23,662 bases of DNA, taken from contig DAIRCS010000041.1 of NCBI GenBank assembly GCA_036796555.1, positions 1 to 23,662 of the forward strand, written 5' to 3'. The notes under the pieces were generated by a model that saw only the letters and a list, made by a program, of their open reading frames with translations, searched no databases and had not been told where the DNA came from. Shown in pieces: positions 1-7,149 of this stretch (positions are counted from its first letter, which is position 1; each line of letters begins with the position of its first letter). The position numbers and the translations under genes were made by a program. The DNA is from JAJXWB01 sp036796555. GTDB taxonomy: Bacteria > Pseudomonadota > Alphaproteobacteria > Rhizobiales > Beijerinckiaceae.

Positions 1-1
1 G

Positions 2-283
2 CTGACGGACTGCAAAGGCGACGGCCAGCTCATCCAGACGCCGGCCGAAGCGAAGAAGGAGGAGGCGCCGCCGCCGAACGCCGACATCGTGTCGCCGGGC
101 GCCGAACCCAAGCCGAAGACGACGAAGCGCAGGGTGGAGCCGAAGGCGCCGCCGGTCGTGCAGCCCGACATCGGCGCGACCGCCCCGCCAGCCGATATTC
201 CCCCGCCGCGGCGCTCCTCGCCCGGCCGCTGGTTCAATACGGACGGCCCGCCCGGCGCCGGGCCCGATCCGGCCGGACGATAG
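2..283 (+). CDS. 3' end of an unidentified gene with a Pro/Lys/Ala-rich C-terminal tail
   Basis: The reading frame is open from the window edge to a TAG stop at 281-283, so only the last 93 residues are visible. The visible part opens with LTDCKGDGQLIQTP and then becomes low-complexity, rich in proline, lysine, alanine and glutamate (EEAPPP, EPKPKTTKRR, PPADIPPPRR). That composition suggests a disordered tail, perhaps periplasmic or cell-wall facing. No domain can be recognised, so no function is assigned. A GC-rich hairpin with a short T run overlaps and follows the stop. The gene converges with the alpha/beta-hydrolase gene on the other strand. Confidence 0.55.
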   Translation: MTDCKGDGQLIQTPAEAKKEEAPPPNADIVSPGAEPKPKTTKRRVEPKAPPVVQPDIGATAPPADIPPPRRSSPGRWFNTDGPPGAGPDPAGR

Positions 284-300
284 ACCGGCCGGCTTTTCTG
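269..300 (+). terminator. Rho-independent terminator-like hairpin
   Basis: CCGGCCGG at 269-276 pairs with CCGGCCGG at 285-292 around an 8-nt loop that contains the stop codon. CTTTTCTG follows. The T run is short, so this is a plausible but not strong terminator. It lies between two convergent genes. Confidence 0.45.
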
Positions 301-333
301 CATTGGAGCGATTCCGCTCGCGGGTAGGCGGAT

Positions 334-2337
334 CTACGCGGCCTCGCGCCCGGCGACGAAGGCGTCGAGCGTCTCGCTCAGCGCGATCCGCGCGGCTCTC
401 GGCGTCATTTCGTGATCGGCGTCCGCGATCATCGCGGTGCGCACGCCGGGCAGGGGCGTCCGGGCATGGCTGCGCGCGCCCAGATGCCGTTCGAGCTCCG
501 CAAGCCCGGGATCGTTCTCGCTGTAGACGAGCAGCACCTGCGCGCCCCGCGCCGACAATTCCCCGAACCACCGCTCCACCAGATTGAGGCCGGGCACCCG
601 GCGTCGGATGGCGAAAGTGGCGTCGGTCGCGCGCACGAGACCGGCCTTCACCACCTTCTTGGCGAGCGAGAAGAGCAGGGCGCGCGCGCCCTTCGTCTCA
701 CAATCGTCCAGACTTTCGGCGTCGGCGAGCTTCATCGTCACATCGGCCGCCTTGGTGCGCCGCCAGGCCTCGATCTGCATGGCGTAGGTCGGGCCGTAGA
801 CGAAGCAGGACTGGTTGACGAGCGCGATCCGGGTCACGCGCCTGTCGTGGATCGCGGCGTGGAAGGCCTGATAGGCGCCGGAACACGCGCCGAACAGCGA
901 CACATCCCGAACGCCGCGCGCAAACAGCCAGTCGATGGCGGCCTCGACATCCTGCGTCAGGCTGCGGTCGAACAGCGGCGCGCGGTCCGGAGCAAGGGTC
1001 GAGCGCGAATCGCCGACGCCGCTCAGATCCATGCGCAGCGAGGCGACGCCGTTGGCGGCCAGACGCCGCGCCATGTCGACGAACATGCGCGCCCAGCCGA
1101 TGTGATAGACGCCGCCGGAGTTGAGGAAGATCACGGCGCTCGACCGCCGCTCCCCGGCGGCGCGCTGGCAGAAGATTCCGACGAGGCGATTGTCTGCGCC
1201 GAAGAGCGCGGCCTCCTCGCGCCAGGCGTCGGTGGAGAGGACGGCGGGGTCGACCGCTTTTGACGGACCTTCATTCAGAGCGCCTGGCCGGAAACTCGAA
1301 TCTTCATCCTGAGAGTCTCGCCGGAAACGCGTCTGGAACCCGGACCCCTCATGCTGAGGAGGCGCTGAAAGCGCCGTCTCGAAGCATGATCCAGTGTTTC
1401 GAGCCTTTGCCATCCTTCGAGACGCGCCTTCCCCACGTCGGGCTTGCCCGACTTGGGCAGATGATATCGAGATCGCGCAAGCGCGATCTCGATGCCGCTC
1501 CTCAGGATGAGGATTCGAGTTTCCGGCCAGACTCTCAGGATGAACGCGTGGGGTGGGCGCGCCCTCCGCCACGAAATCCGCTATCCGCGCGATCGCCTTC
1601 ATCGGCGGCAGGGCCGCCGTCGGATCGCACATCATCTCCGCATAGCCCTCGAAGGGCGAGATCGTCACGTCCGCGCCCATGTCGCGCAGCTTGTCGGCGA
1701 GCGGCGAGCCGTCGGGGTTCTGCGTCAGGACCAGCGTCGCGCAATCCTTCGCGCCGGAGAACCTGCGCGAGCCGACGAGTGCGAGATCGTCGAGCGTCTG
1801 GCGCGAAATGCGAAAGCCCGCCGCCGAAACGCCGTCGAAGCCGGCGTCTTCCGCCGCGCCGGGCTTGCCCTGGAAAATGCGGCTCATGACTTCGAGCTCC
1901 CGCTTCAGCGCGCGGCCGGAGGCGGGCGGGGCGAGCAGCACGAGACGCACGGGCGCGATGTCGCGCGCGGCTTCCAGCGCCAGCAGCGCGCCGAGCCGCA
2001 GGCCGATCAGCACGATCTCGTCGACGCCGGTCATTTCCACGAGTTTTCGCGCCGCATCCCCGACGTTGCCGAGCCACAGCGCGACGCGGTGCGGACCTTC
2101 GCCGTCGCCCTCGGAATCCGCCGTGCCGCGCCAGTCGAAGCGCAGCGTCGGAAGGCCCCGCGCGGACAATTCCTCGGCCAGAAGGCGCATCGACGAGCGC
2201 GAGCAGAGATCCTCGAACCCGTGCGCGCCGCAGATGACCACGCCGCGCCGCGCGCCGCCGACACGAAGTCGGCTGGCGCCGGCTTCGGTCCGAGGATGCA
2301 GCCAGCCGCGGCAATTGTCGAAGACGACGGGGATCAA
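334..2337 (-). CDS. Double alpha/beta-hydrolase-fold protein with a repeat-derived linker
   Basis: The preferred start is TTG at 2337-2335 (MIPVVFDN), because GGAGAG lies 8 nt upstream; the frame stays open to another TTG at 2412. From 2337 the protein is 667 residues and has two serine-hydrolase-like domains. Domain 1 (about 1-260) has a beta strand RGVVICGAHG and an elbow GLRLG (112-116) with Arg114 where the nucleophile should be, and no obvious C-terminal catalytic His, so it is probably inactive. Domain 2 (about 360-667) has the elbow GACSG (483-487) with Cys485, plus Asp609 and His642 as a possible triad. Residues about 265-358 are translated from a palindromic repeat (1284-1544). Similar hydrolases occur near exopolysaccharide and PKS/NRPS genes, but nothing here fixes the substrate. 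It converges with the gene on its left. Confidence 0.75.
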   Translation of the reverse strand: MIPVVFDNCRGWLHPRTEAGASRLRVGGARRGVVICGAHGFEDLCSRSSMRLLAEELSARGLPTLRFDWRGTADSEGDGEGPHRVALWLGNVGDAARKLVEMTGVDEIVLIGLRLGALLALEAARDIAPVRLVLLAPPASGRALKRELEVMSRIFQGKPGAAEDAGFDGVSAAGFRISRQTLDDLALVGSRRFSGAKDCATLVLTQNPDGSPLADKLRDMGADVTISPFEGYAEMMCDPTAALPPMKAIARIADFVAEGAPTPRVHPESLAGNSNPHPEERHRDRACAISISSAQVGQARRGEGASRRMAKARNTGSCFETALSAPPQHEGSGFQTRFRRDSQDEDSSFRPGALNEGPSKAVDPAVLSTDAWREEAALFGADNRLVGIFCQRAAGERRSSAVIFLNSGGVYHIGWARMFVDMARRLAANGVASLRMDLSGVGDSRSTLAPDRAPLFDRSLTQDVEAAIDWLFARGVRDVSLFGACSGAYQAFHAAIHDRRVTRIALVNQSCFVYGPTYAMQIEAWRRTKAADVTMKLADAESLDDCETKGARALLFSLAKKVVKAGLVRATDATFAIRRRVPGLNLVERWFGELSARGAQVLLVYSENDPGLAELERHLGARSHARTPLPGVRTAMIADADHEMTPRAARIALSETLDAFVAGREAA
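1284..1544. repeat. Composite palindromic repeat element inserted in a coding region
   Basis: Two 30-bp arms at 1284-1313 and 1501-1530 are inverted copies with one mismatch; a 14-bp piece at 1303-1316 is inverted again at 1531-1544. Inside lie further hairpins: 1437-1442/1447-1452 and 1466-1477/1482-1493 (12-bp perfect stem, CAAG loop). About 100 bp from about 1345 to 1430 matches, in inverse orientation, the intergenic element at 15867-15979. This copy carries roughly 65 extra bases, including the two hairpins, that the other copy lacks. It keeps the hydrolase frame open. Confidence 0.85.
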
Positions 2338-2395
2338 GCGAAACTCTCCAGCGCAAAACCGAAGGCAGTTTGCACGCAGGAGGTTAGAGGCGGGT

Positions 2396-2470
2396 GAATG
2401 GGCAGTGGGCAATCGGCGGTCGGCATTCGGATCGCTACCGCCGACTGCCTAATGCCGACTGTCTACAGCG
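2396..2470. repeat. Short imperfect inverted repeat built of CGGCAGT/CGGCATT-like units
   Basis: The interval holds several CGGCRKT-like units on both strands, such as CAATCGGCGGTCGGCATTCGG and, inverted, CCGACTGCCTAATGCCGACTG. The right end runs into the stop codon of the globin gene. A 21-bp piece near 2403-2423 recurs inverted at about 17429-17453 with about two mismatches. It may act as a transcription end or mRNA-stabilising element; that is inference. Confidence 0.5.
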
Positions 2471-2891
2471 GCTGGATCTTCGTCGAATCCTCGCCGCGAT
2501 GGAAGGCGATGGCCATGCGGAAGGAGGTCGCGATGCGCTCGGCCATGGCGGTGACGGCCGGCGCGCCGATGTCAGGCATTTCCTCGGCCGCCGTCTCGCG
2601 GAAGAGCTGCAGCCAGCGCGCGAAATGCGCGTCGGAGATTTCCGGCAGTTTCAGATGCGGCGGCAGCGGGCGGCCGTCGTATGTGCGGGCCTTCAGCATG
2701 GTCGAGGCCCAGAATTTCTTCAGCTTGTCGAGATGATGCGGCCAGTCGCCGATCTCGCGGTTGAAGATCGGCCCGAGCATGTCATCGTCGCGGACCTTGG
2801 CGTAGAAGGAATCGACCAGCCGGCCGAGCCCTTCTTCGTCGACGCCTTCGGGCGGGACGAAACCAAGCTGGTAGCGGGACGTGTCGATCAT
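2463..2891 (-). CDS. Group III truncated hemoglobin
   Basis: A heme protein of 142 residues from ATG at 2891, chosen because GGAG sits 8 nt upstream; a GTG at 2900 would add three residues. Group III truncated globins bind O2 or NO in the cytoplasm and may detoxify reactive nitrogen or handle oxygen. Visible hallmarks are FYAKVRDDDMLGPIF near the N-terminus, with Tyr30 at position B10; WPHHLDKLKKFW (50-61), covering the E7 region; YDGRPLPPHL, with His79 as the proximal F8 ligand; and Trp93 in the G helix. The length is normal for the family, which resembles Campylobacter Ctb. It is a single gene upstream of, and on the same strand as, the hydrolase gene. Its physiological ligand cannot be told from sequence. 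Confidence 0.9.
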   Translation of the reverse strand: MIDTSRYQLGFVPPEGVDEEGLGRLVDSFYAKVRDDDMLGPIFNREIGDWPHHLDKLKKFWASTMLKARTYDGRPLPPHLKLPEISDAHFARWLQLFRETAAEEMPDIGAPAVTAMAERIATSFRMAIAFHRGEDSTKIQPL

Positions 2892-2910
2892 CTGCGTCAC
2901 TCCATCGCGC

Positions 2911-3006
2911 CGTCATTGCGAGGAGCCGAAGGCGACGCGGCAATCCCTCCACGCATGGATGGACCCGGGGGTGGATTGCTTCGTCGCTCCGCTCCTCGCA
3001 ATGACG
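2911..3006. repeat. Intergenic palindromic repeat of the CGTCATTGCGAG type
   Basis: The left arm, 2911-2946 (CGTCATTGCGAGGAGC...GCAATCC), and the right arm, 2973-3006 (GGATTGCTTCGTCGC...GCAATGACG), form a long imperfect stem. It fills most of the gap between queF and the globin gene. Elements of this type are dispersed in many proteobacterial genomes. It may act as a terminator or mRNA stabiliser for queF, which is transcribed toward it. Confidence 0.8.
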
Positions 3007-3019
3007 ACGAAGGGTTCTT

Positions 3020-3478
3020 TTATCCCCGCCCCCGATACGGCGCGACGCCCTGGTCGGGCAGCCACAGTCCTTCCGGCGGGGCGCCCGTCTGCCAGAACAC
3101 GTCGATCGGCATGCCGCCGCGCGGATACCAATAGCCGCCGATCCTGAGCCAGCGCGGCTCGAGCAGGCTCACGAGGTCCTTGGCGACGCGCACGGTGCAA
3201 TCCTCGTGGAAGGCGCCGTGGTTGCGGAAGGAGGCGAGATAGAGCTTCAGCGACTTGGATTCGACCAGCCAGCGCGCCGGCGCGTAGTCGATCACCAGCG
3301 TCGCGAAATCCGGCTGGCCCGTGACGGGGCAGAGCGATGTGAATTCCGGCTGCGTGAAGCGCGCGAGATAGAGCGTGTCTGGATGCGGGTTCGGCACGCG
3401 GTCGAGCTCGGCCTCATCGGGCGAGGCGGGCAGGGCGGCGTGCTGGCCGAGAAGGTTCGGGCCGTCGGCGGGTTTCAT
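3020..3478 (-). CDS. queF: NADPH-dependent 7-cyano-7-deazaguanine reductase QueF (type I)
   Basis: QueF reduces preQ0 to preQ1 with NADPH, the nitrile-reduction step of queuosine tRNA modification in the cytoplasm. The start is ATG at 3478 (MKPADGPN), giving 152 residues, the usual size of the unimodular type. The frame is open further upstream, but that stretch does not resemble the family, and no clear ribosome binding site was seen. Visible motifs are FTSLCPVTGQPDFA with nucleophile Cys50 and proton donor Asp57, the QueF signature ESKSLKLY (73-80), and SFRNHGAFHEDC with His91-Glu92 in the substrate pocket. No other queuosine genes are adjacent. The upstream neighbour on the same strand is the DpnI-like operon, 118 bp away, which seems unrelated. 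Confidence 0.93.
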   Translation of the reverse strand: MKPADGPNLLGQHAALPASPDEAELDRVPNPHPDTLYLARFTQPEFTSLCPVTGQPDFATLVIDYAPARWLVESKSLKLYLASFRNHGAFHEDCTVRVAKDLVSLLEPRWLRIGGYWYPRGGMPIDVFWQTGAPPEGLWLPDQGVAPYRGRG

Positions 3479-3596
3479 GGAGGCGAGACATAGGCGCGCA
3501 GCGTCTGCCGGGCAAGCGCGGCGCGCCGTCGTGCTTGACCCAACGACAAAGTGTTTCTTCGGCGGTCCAACAACGCGTGGGGTGCGGGCTGGAAAG

Positions 3597-4379
3597 TCAG
3601 GCGCGCTTGAGGCGGTAGCGTCCGTTGCCCAGAAAGACGAGGTAGCCGACATCGCGCAAGACTTGCAGTTGCTGGCGGATTTTCTCTCGAATGTGCCTGT
3701 TTTCGGGGTAAAGCGCGCGCACATAGTCGTCCCGCGCGTAAACTTCCTGAAGGGTGAACTCGCTTTTTCCTATGGTTTCCACGCATTTCATCACGGCCAG
3801 CAGCCAGCCGCGCGCGGTCGAGCGTTCTTTACGCAAAAACAGGCTCTTGCGCCATTGTTCACGAACCAGCTCGACGGATTGCGGCTCGGAATCTCGCACG
3901 ACGTAAATTTTTCCCACCTCCGGAACATCGCGAAGCAAGATGTTGCAGCCGATCCAGCCCGCTCGTCGCGCCGTCGCAGCTAGAGGCTTTCGTTCCTCAA
4001 TAATTGCCGGAACGAAAAACTGCTTGGGGATGACGATCAGGTTCGAGACGCCGCTGTCGCGAGCGTAGTTCATGAGGAGGAGGTTGGGATTATCCGGTGC
4101 CGCCAGCCGCTCGATCATCGTGCGATATGCGCCATCGACGACACGTGCGCCGAACCGTCCCCTCTGGCTCTTGAGTTCATATTGCTCGCCGCATTCGGCG
4201 CACAGAAAATCCGCAACCGGACTATTGTTTGGAAATTGGCTGAGCCGCGCGTTGCCGCAATTAGGGCAGAACGCGGTCGATTTGACCCAATGCTCCGTAA
4301 GCGCCCGGGCGTTTTGTGATTCGCTCGAATAGGTCGCCTGGCTCTCTTCCAGTTCCAGTTTCAATGGAACTGCTCGCAT
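3597..4379 (-). CDS. DpnI-family methyl-dependent (Gm6ATC) restriction endonuclease
   Basis: Known DpnI cuts GATC only when its adenine is methylated, so a homologue would attack Dam-methylated foreign DNA. The protein is 260 residues from ATG at 4379; DpnI has 254, and the two align over nearly the whole length. A zinc site is formed by Cys38, Cys41, Cys60 and Cys63 (CPNC...CAEC). The PD-(D/E)XK residues are Asp57 in PVADF, and Glu68 and Lys70 in YELK, matching Asp53, Glu64 and Lys66 of DpnI. Other shared blocks are DGAYRTMIER, NLLLMNY, VIPKQFFVP, KPLA.TARRAGWIGCNI and GSEFTL-like KSEFTLQEVY. The last 80 residues correspond to the winged-helix domain that also reads the methylated site (HIREKIRQQLQVLRD). 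It is 18 bp downstream of a small unknown gene. Base composition is lower in G+C than its neighbours, suggesting transfer. No methyltransferase gene is nearby, as expected for this class. Confidence 0.93.
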   Translation of the reverse strand: MRAVPLKLELEESQATYSSESQNARALTEHWVKSTAFCPNCGNARLSQFPNNSPVADFLCAECGEQYELKSQRGRFGARVVDGAYRTMIERLAAPDNPNLLLMNYARDSGVSNLIVIPKQFFVPAIIEERKPLAATARRAGWIGCNILLRDVPEVGKIYVVRDSEPQSVELVREQWRKSLFLRKERSTARGWLLAVMKCVETIGKSEFTLQEVYARDDYVRALYPENRHIREKIRQQLQVLRDVGYLVFLGNGRYRLKRA

Positions 4380-4397
4380 GGGCTGCGAACGCTGGCG

Positions 4398-4655
4398 TCA
4401 CGCAAGCGGAGCGTCCGGGGGAATAAATACGTCATGTGGCGTGATCGTCGCCATTTCATCGGGACGACAATCGAAATAGATCGAAGCTGCTTCATCCAGG
4501 TTGTCAGGCATCGCGCCTGCCTTCTTGTTCACCCGTCGCCAATTCTCCGCCAAGAATGCTTGAAGCGCAGCGTTCGCCTCCACTTGTGTGCCGAAAACAT
4601 CGAACGTCTCTTCCGACGCCTTCTGAATTTGCAGAGACCAGACAGTTGTTTTCAT
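4398..4655 (-). CDS. Small unknown protein, first gene of the DpnI-like operon
   Basis: An 85-residue acidic protein from ATG at 4655 (MKTTVWSLQIQ); a TTG at 4667 would add four residues. No clear ribosome binding site favours either. It begins with an alternating beta-like stretch (TTVWSLQIQKASEETFDVF) followed by an amphipathic helix (EANAALQAFLAENWRR) and an acidic, proline-rich end. No domain is recognised. It lies on the same strand as, and 18 bp upstream of, the DpnI-like gene, and shares that gene's lower G+C, so the two were probably acquired and transcribed together. The pneumococcal DpnI locus also has a second gene (dpnD), but similarity to DpnD cannot be asserted here. Confidence 0.65.
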   Translation of the reverse strand: MKTTVWSLQIQKASEETFDVFGTQVEANAALQAFLAENWRRVNKKAGAMPDNLDEAASIYFDCRPDEMATITPHDVFIPPDAPLA

Positions 4656-4772
4656 GGCGTCGCTCAATCGGTTCGGAACCTAGTAGAATCCAAGTTTCGA
4701 TCGCGGGCAACGCTTTCGGCGCGAGCGGGCATCGGGTCGCACCGGCCATTCGTCGCCTTCCCCTCAAGGCTC

Positions 4773-4806
4773 CGCCGCAGTAAAAGGCGGCGCGCAAGCC
4801 CTTTTT
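4773..4806. promoter_or_regulatory. Hairpin followed by a T run, upstream of eno
   Basis: CGCCGC (4773-4778) pairs with GCGGCG (4787-4792) around an 8-nt A-rich loop; CCCTTTTTAA follows about 7 nt later. The gap between stem and T run is long for a classical terminator. It lies 38 bp before eno and could be a leader structure. Evidence is weak. Confidence 0.25.
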
Positions 4807-4829
4807 AATTTCTCCTTCCGAGGCCGCTC

Positions 4830-6113
4830 ATGACCGACATCATCGACATCCACGCCCGCGAAATCATGGATTCGCGCGGCAATCCGACCGTCGAGGTCGA
4901 CGTGACGCTGTCCGACGGCTCGTTCGGCCGCGCGGCCGTGCCCTCGGGCGCCTCGACCGGCGCGCACGAGGCGGTCGAGCTGCGCGACAATGACACGAAG
5001 CGCTTTGGCGGCAAGGGCGTGCTGATGGCGATCGACAGCGTCAACCTCGTCATCGCCGATGCGCTGGTGGGCATGGACGCCACCGACCAGATCGCCATCG
5101 ACGAGGTCATGATCGCGCTCGACGGCACGCCCAACAAGGCCAAGCTCGGCGCCAACGCCATTCTGGGCGTCTCGCTCGCCACCGCCAAGGCGGCGGCCGA
5201 CGCCGTCGGCCTGCCGCTGTGGCGCTATGTCGGCGGCGCGCACGCCCGCACGCTGCCGACGCCGATGATGAACATCGTCAACGGCGGCGCCCACGCCGAC
5301 AACCCAATCGACTTCCAGGAATTCATGATCCTGCCGGTCGGCGCGCCCTCGCTGAAGGAGGCCGTGCGCTGGGGCGCGGAGGTGTTCCACACGCTCAAGG
5401 GCGCGCTGAAGAAGGAAGGCCACAACACCAATGTCGGCGACGAGGGCGGCTTCGCCCCGAACCTGCCGTCGGCCGAAGCCGCGCTCGACTTCTGCATGAA
5501 GGCGATCGAGCAGGCGGGCTTCAAGGCAGGCGCGGACATCGCGCTCGGCCTCGATTGCGCCTCCACCGAATTCTTCAAGGGCGGCGCCTACGATTACGAA
5601 GGCGAGAAGGTGAAGCGCTCCATCGCGCAGCAGGTCGAATATCTCGAAAAGCTGGTCGCCGCCTATCCGATCGTCACGATCGAGGACGGCATGGCCGAGG
5701 ACGACTGGGAGGGCTGGAAGCTCTGCACGGAAAAGCTCGGCGGCAAGGTCCAGCTCGTCGGCGACGACATTTTCGTCACCAACGTCAACCGTCTCGCGCG
5801 GGGCATCAAGGAGGGGATCGCCAATTCGATCCTGGTGAAGGTCAACCAGATCGGCTCGCTGACCGAGACGCTCGCCGCCGTGGAAATGGCGCAGCGCGCG
5901 TCCTATACGGCGGTCATGTCGCATCGCTCGGGCGAGACCGAGGATTCAACCATCGCGGATCTCGCGGTCGCCACCAATTGCGGGCAGATCAAGACCGGAT
6001 CGCTGGCGCGGTCGGACCGGTTGGCCAAGTACAACCAGCTCATCCGCATCGAGGAGGAGCTGGGCTCGCAGGCGATCTACGCGGGCAGGGCGGCGCTGAA
6101 GGCGCTGGCTTAG
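4830..6113 (+). CDS. eno: Enolase (phosphopyruvate hydratase)
   Basis: Enolase interconverts 2-phosphoglycerate and phosphoenolpyruvate in glycolysis and gluconeogenesis in the cytoplasm; in many bacteria it is also a degradosome partner. The protein is 427 residues, the normal length. Start ATG at 4830 has GAGG 6 nt upstream. Visible family motifs are IMDSRGNPTVEVDV at the N-terminus, GAxSTGxxEAxELRD-like PSGASTGAHEAVELRD, GANAILGVSLA, the NVGDEGGFAPN loop with a catalytic Glu, the metal-binding EDGMAEDDWEGW and GDDIFVTN, the catalytic lysine in NSILVKVNQIGSLTET, and the enolase signature SHRSGETEDSTIADL. It stands alone, divergent from the DpnI-like operon and convergent with an aldo/keto reductase gene across a repeat. 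Confidence 0.98.
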   Translation: MTDIIDIHAREIMDSRGNPTVEVDVTLSDGSFGRAAVPSGASTGAHEAVELRDNDTKRFGGKGVLMAIDSVNLVIADALVGMDATDQIAIDEVMIALDGTPNKAKLGANAILGVSLATAKAAADAVGLPLWRYVGGAHARTLPTPMMNIVNGGAHADNPIDFQEFMILPVGAPSLKEAVRWGAEVFHTLKGALKKEGHNTNVGDEGGFAPNLPSAEAALDFCMKAIEQAGFKAGADIALGLDCASTEFFKGGAYDYEGEKVKRSIAQQVEYLEKLVAAYPIVTIEDGMAEDDWEGWKLCTEKLGGKVQLVGDDIFVTNVNRLARGIKEGIANSILVKVNQIGSLTETLAAVEMAQRASYTAVMSHRSGETEDSTIADLAVATNCGQIKTGSLARSDRLAKYNQLIRIEEELGSQAIYAGRAALKALA

Positions 6114-6132
6114 TCAGTCATCGAGCCGCTGC

Positions 6133-6276
6133 TCTCCCTCCCCTTTACGGGGAGGGTGGCGAGCGGAGCGAGCCGGGTGGGGTGGGAGTATCGCTGTGTA
6201 TTCGAGCCGGCGCTTTGCGCCGGGCCCCACCCCCGCCGCTGCGCGGCGGACCCTCCCCGCAAGGGGGAGGGAAGGC
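6133..6276. repeat. Long imperfect palindromic repeat (CTCCCTCCCC...GGGGAGGG type)
   Basis: The left half (TCCCTCCCCTTTACGGGGAGGGTGGCG...GGGTGGGG) and right half (CCCCACCCCCGCCG...CGGACCCTCCCCGCAAGGGGGAGGG) form an inverted repeat of about 60-bp arms, each with its own small hairpin. It fills the space between the convergent eno and aldo/keto reductase genes and probably serves as a bidirectional transcription end. Elements of this kind are common intergenic repeats in Hyphomicrobiales. Confidence 0.8.
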
Positions 6277-6294
6277 GCACCGCAGGATGGTCGT

Positions 6295-7131
6295 TCAATA
6301 CATCGCCAGCCGCTGCTTGCGCTTCGGCGGCGGAAAGGCGCGATCGATCGCCGCCAGATCATCGTCGTCCAGCCTGACCTCCAGCGCCGCCGCATTCGCC
6401 CACAGATGCTCCGGCGAGGACGCCTTGGGGATTGCGATCACGTTCGGCCGCGCCAGCAGGAAAGCCAGCGCGATCTGCGCCGGAGTCGCGCCGTGCTTTC
6501 GCGCGATGGGCCGCAGCGCCGCGTCATCCGCCAGATCGCCGCGATCGACGGGGCTGTAGGCCATCAGCGGCATCGTCCGTTCGGCCATCCAGGGCGCGAG
6601 GTCGAATTCCACGCCGCGGGCGTTGAGGTTGTAGAGCACCTGGTTGCTCGCGCAGGCCGCTCCGCCGGGCGTCGCGACGACGTCCTCCATGTCTTCCAGG
6701 CCGAAATTGCTGACGCCCCAGCGCAGAATCTTGCCGTCGGCCTTCAGCCGCTCGAAGCCGGCGATCGTTTCACGGATGGGATGCGAGCCCTGCCAATGCA
6801 ACAGGTAGAGGTCGAGCCGGTCTGTCTTCAGCCGTTTCAGGCTGCGCTCGCAGGCGGCGACCACGCCCGCGCGGCTGGCGTTGTGCGGATAGACCTTCGA
6901 CACGAGAAACGCCTCGTCGCGCCGCCCGGCGATGGCCTCGCCGACCAGCGTCTCGGCCGCGCCCTCGCCATACATTTCGGCCGTGTCGATCAGATCCAGC
7001 CCGCGGTCGAGGCCTTCCCGCAGGGAGCGGATTTCATCGGCGCGACGGGCGCCGCTCCCCGCCATTTCCCATGTGCCCTGGCCGAGCGCGCAGACTTGCG
7101 CGCCATCCGCGAAGCGTATTTTCGGGAGCAT
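6295..7131 (-). CDS. Aldo/keto reductase
   Basis: A 278-residue NAD(P)H-dependent oxidoreductase of the AKR (beta/alpha)8-barrel family, probably cytoplasmic. The catalytic tetrad is visible: Asp49 and Tyr54 in DLIDTAEMYGEGAAE, Lys79 in FLVSKVYP, and His112 in YLLHWQGS. Further family marks are the substrate-side Asn in GVSNFG, MAYSPVDRGD, and the C-terminal cofactor-binding IPKASSPEHLWANAAA. It most resembles the YeaE-type group, which reduces methylglyoxal and other carbonyls, but the substrate is not fixed by sequence. It ends next to the long repeat after eno and is followed upstream, 18 bp away on the same strand, by the YciB-like membrane gene; the two may be cotranscribed. Confidence 0.93.
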   Translation of the reverse strand: MLPKIRFADGAQVCALGQGTWEMAGSGARRADEIRSLREGLDRGLDLIDTAEMYGEGAAETLVGEAIAGRRDEAFLVSKVYPHNASRAGVVAACERSLKRLKTDRLDLYLLHWQGSHPIRETIAGFERLKADGKILRWGVSNFGLEDMEDVVATPGGAACASNQVLYNLNARGVEFDLAPWMAERTMPLMAYSPVDRGDLADDAALRPIARKHGATPAQIALAFLLARPNVIAIPKASSPEHLWANAAALEVRLDDDDLAAIDRAFPPPKRKQRLAMY

Positions 7132-7149
7132 GGCTCTTCCCCCGGCGGA

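Noticed and set aside
1284..1544. CRISPR array or insertion sequence in the repeat region
   Set aside because: There are no regularly spaced direct repeats and no transposase; the structure is a nested palindrome.
4764..5924. 386-residue minus-strand frame opposite eno
   Set aside because: Antisense shadow of a clearly real enolase gene; no domain.
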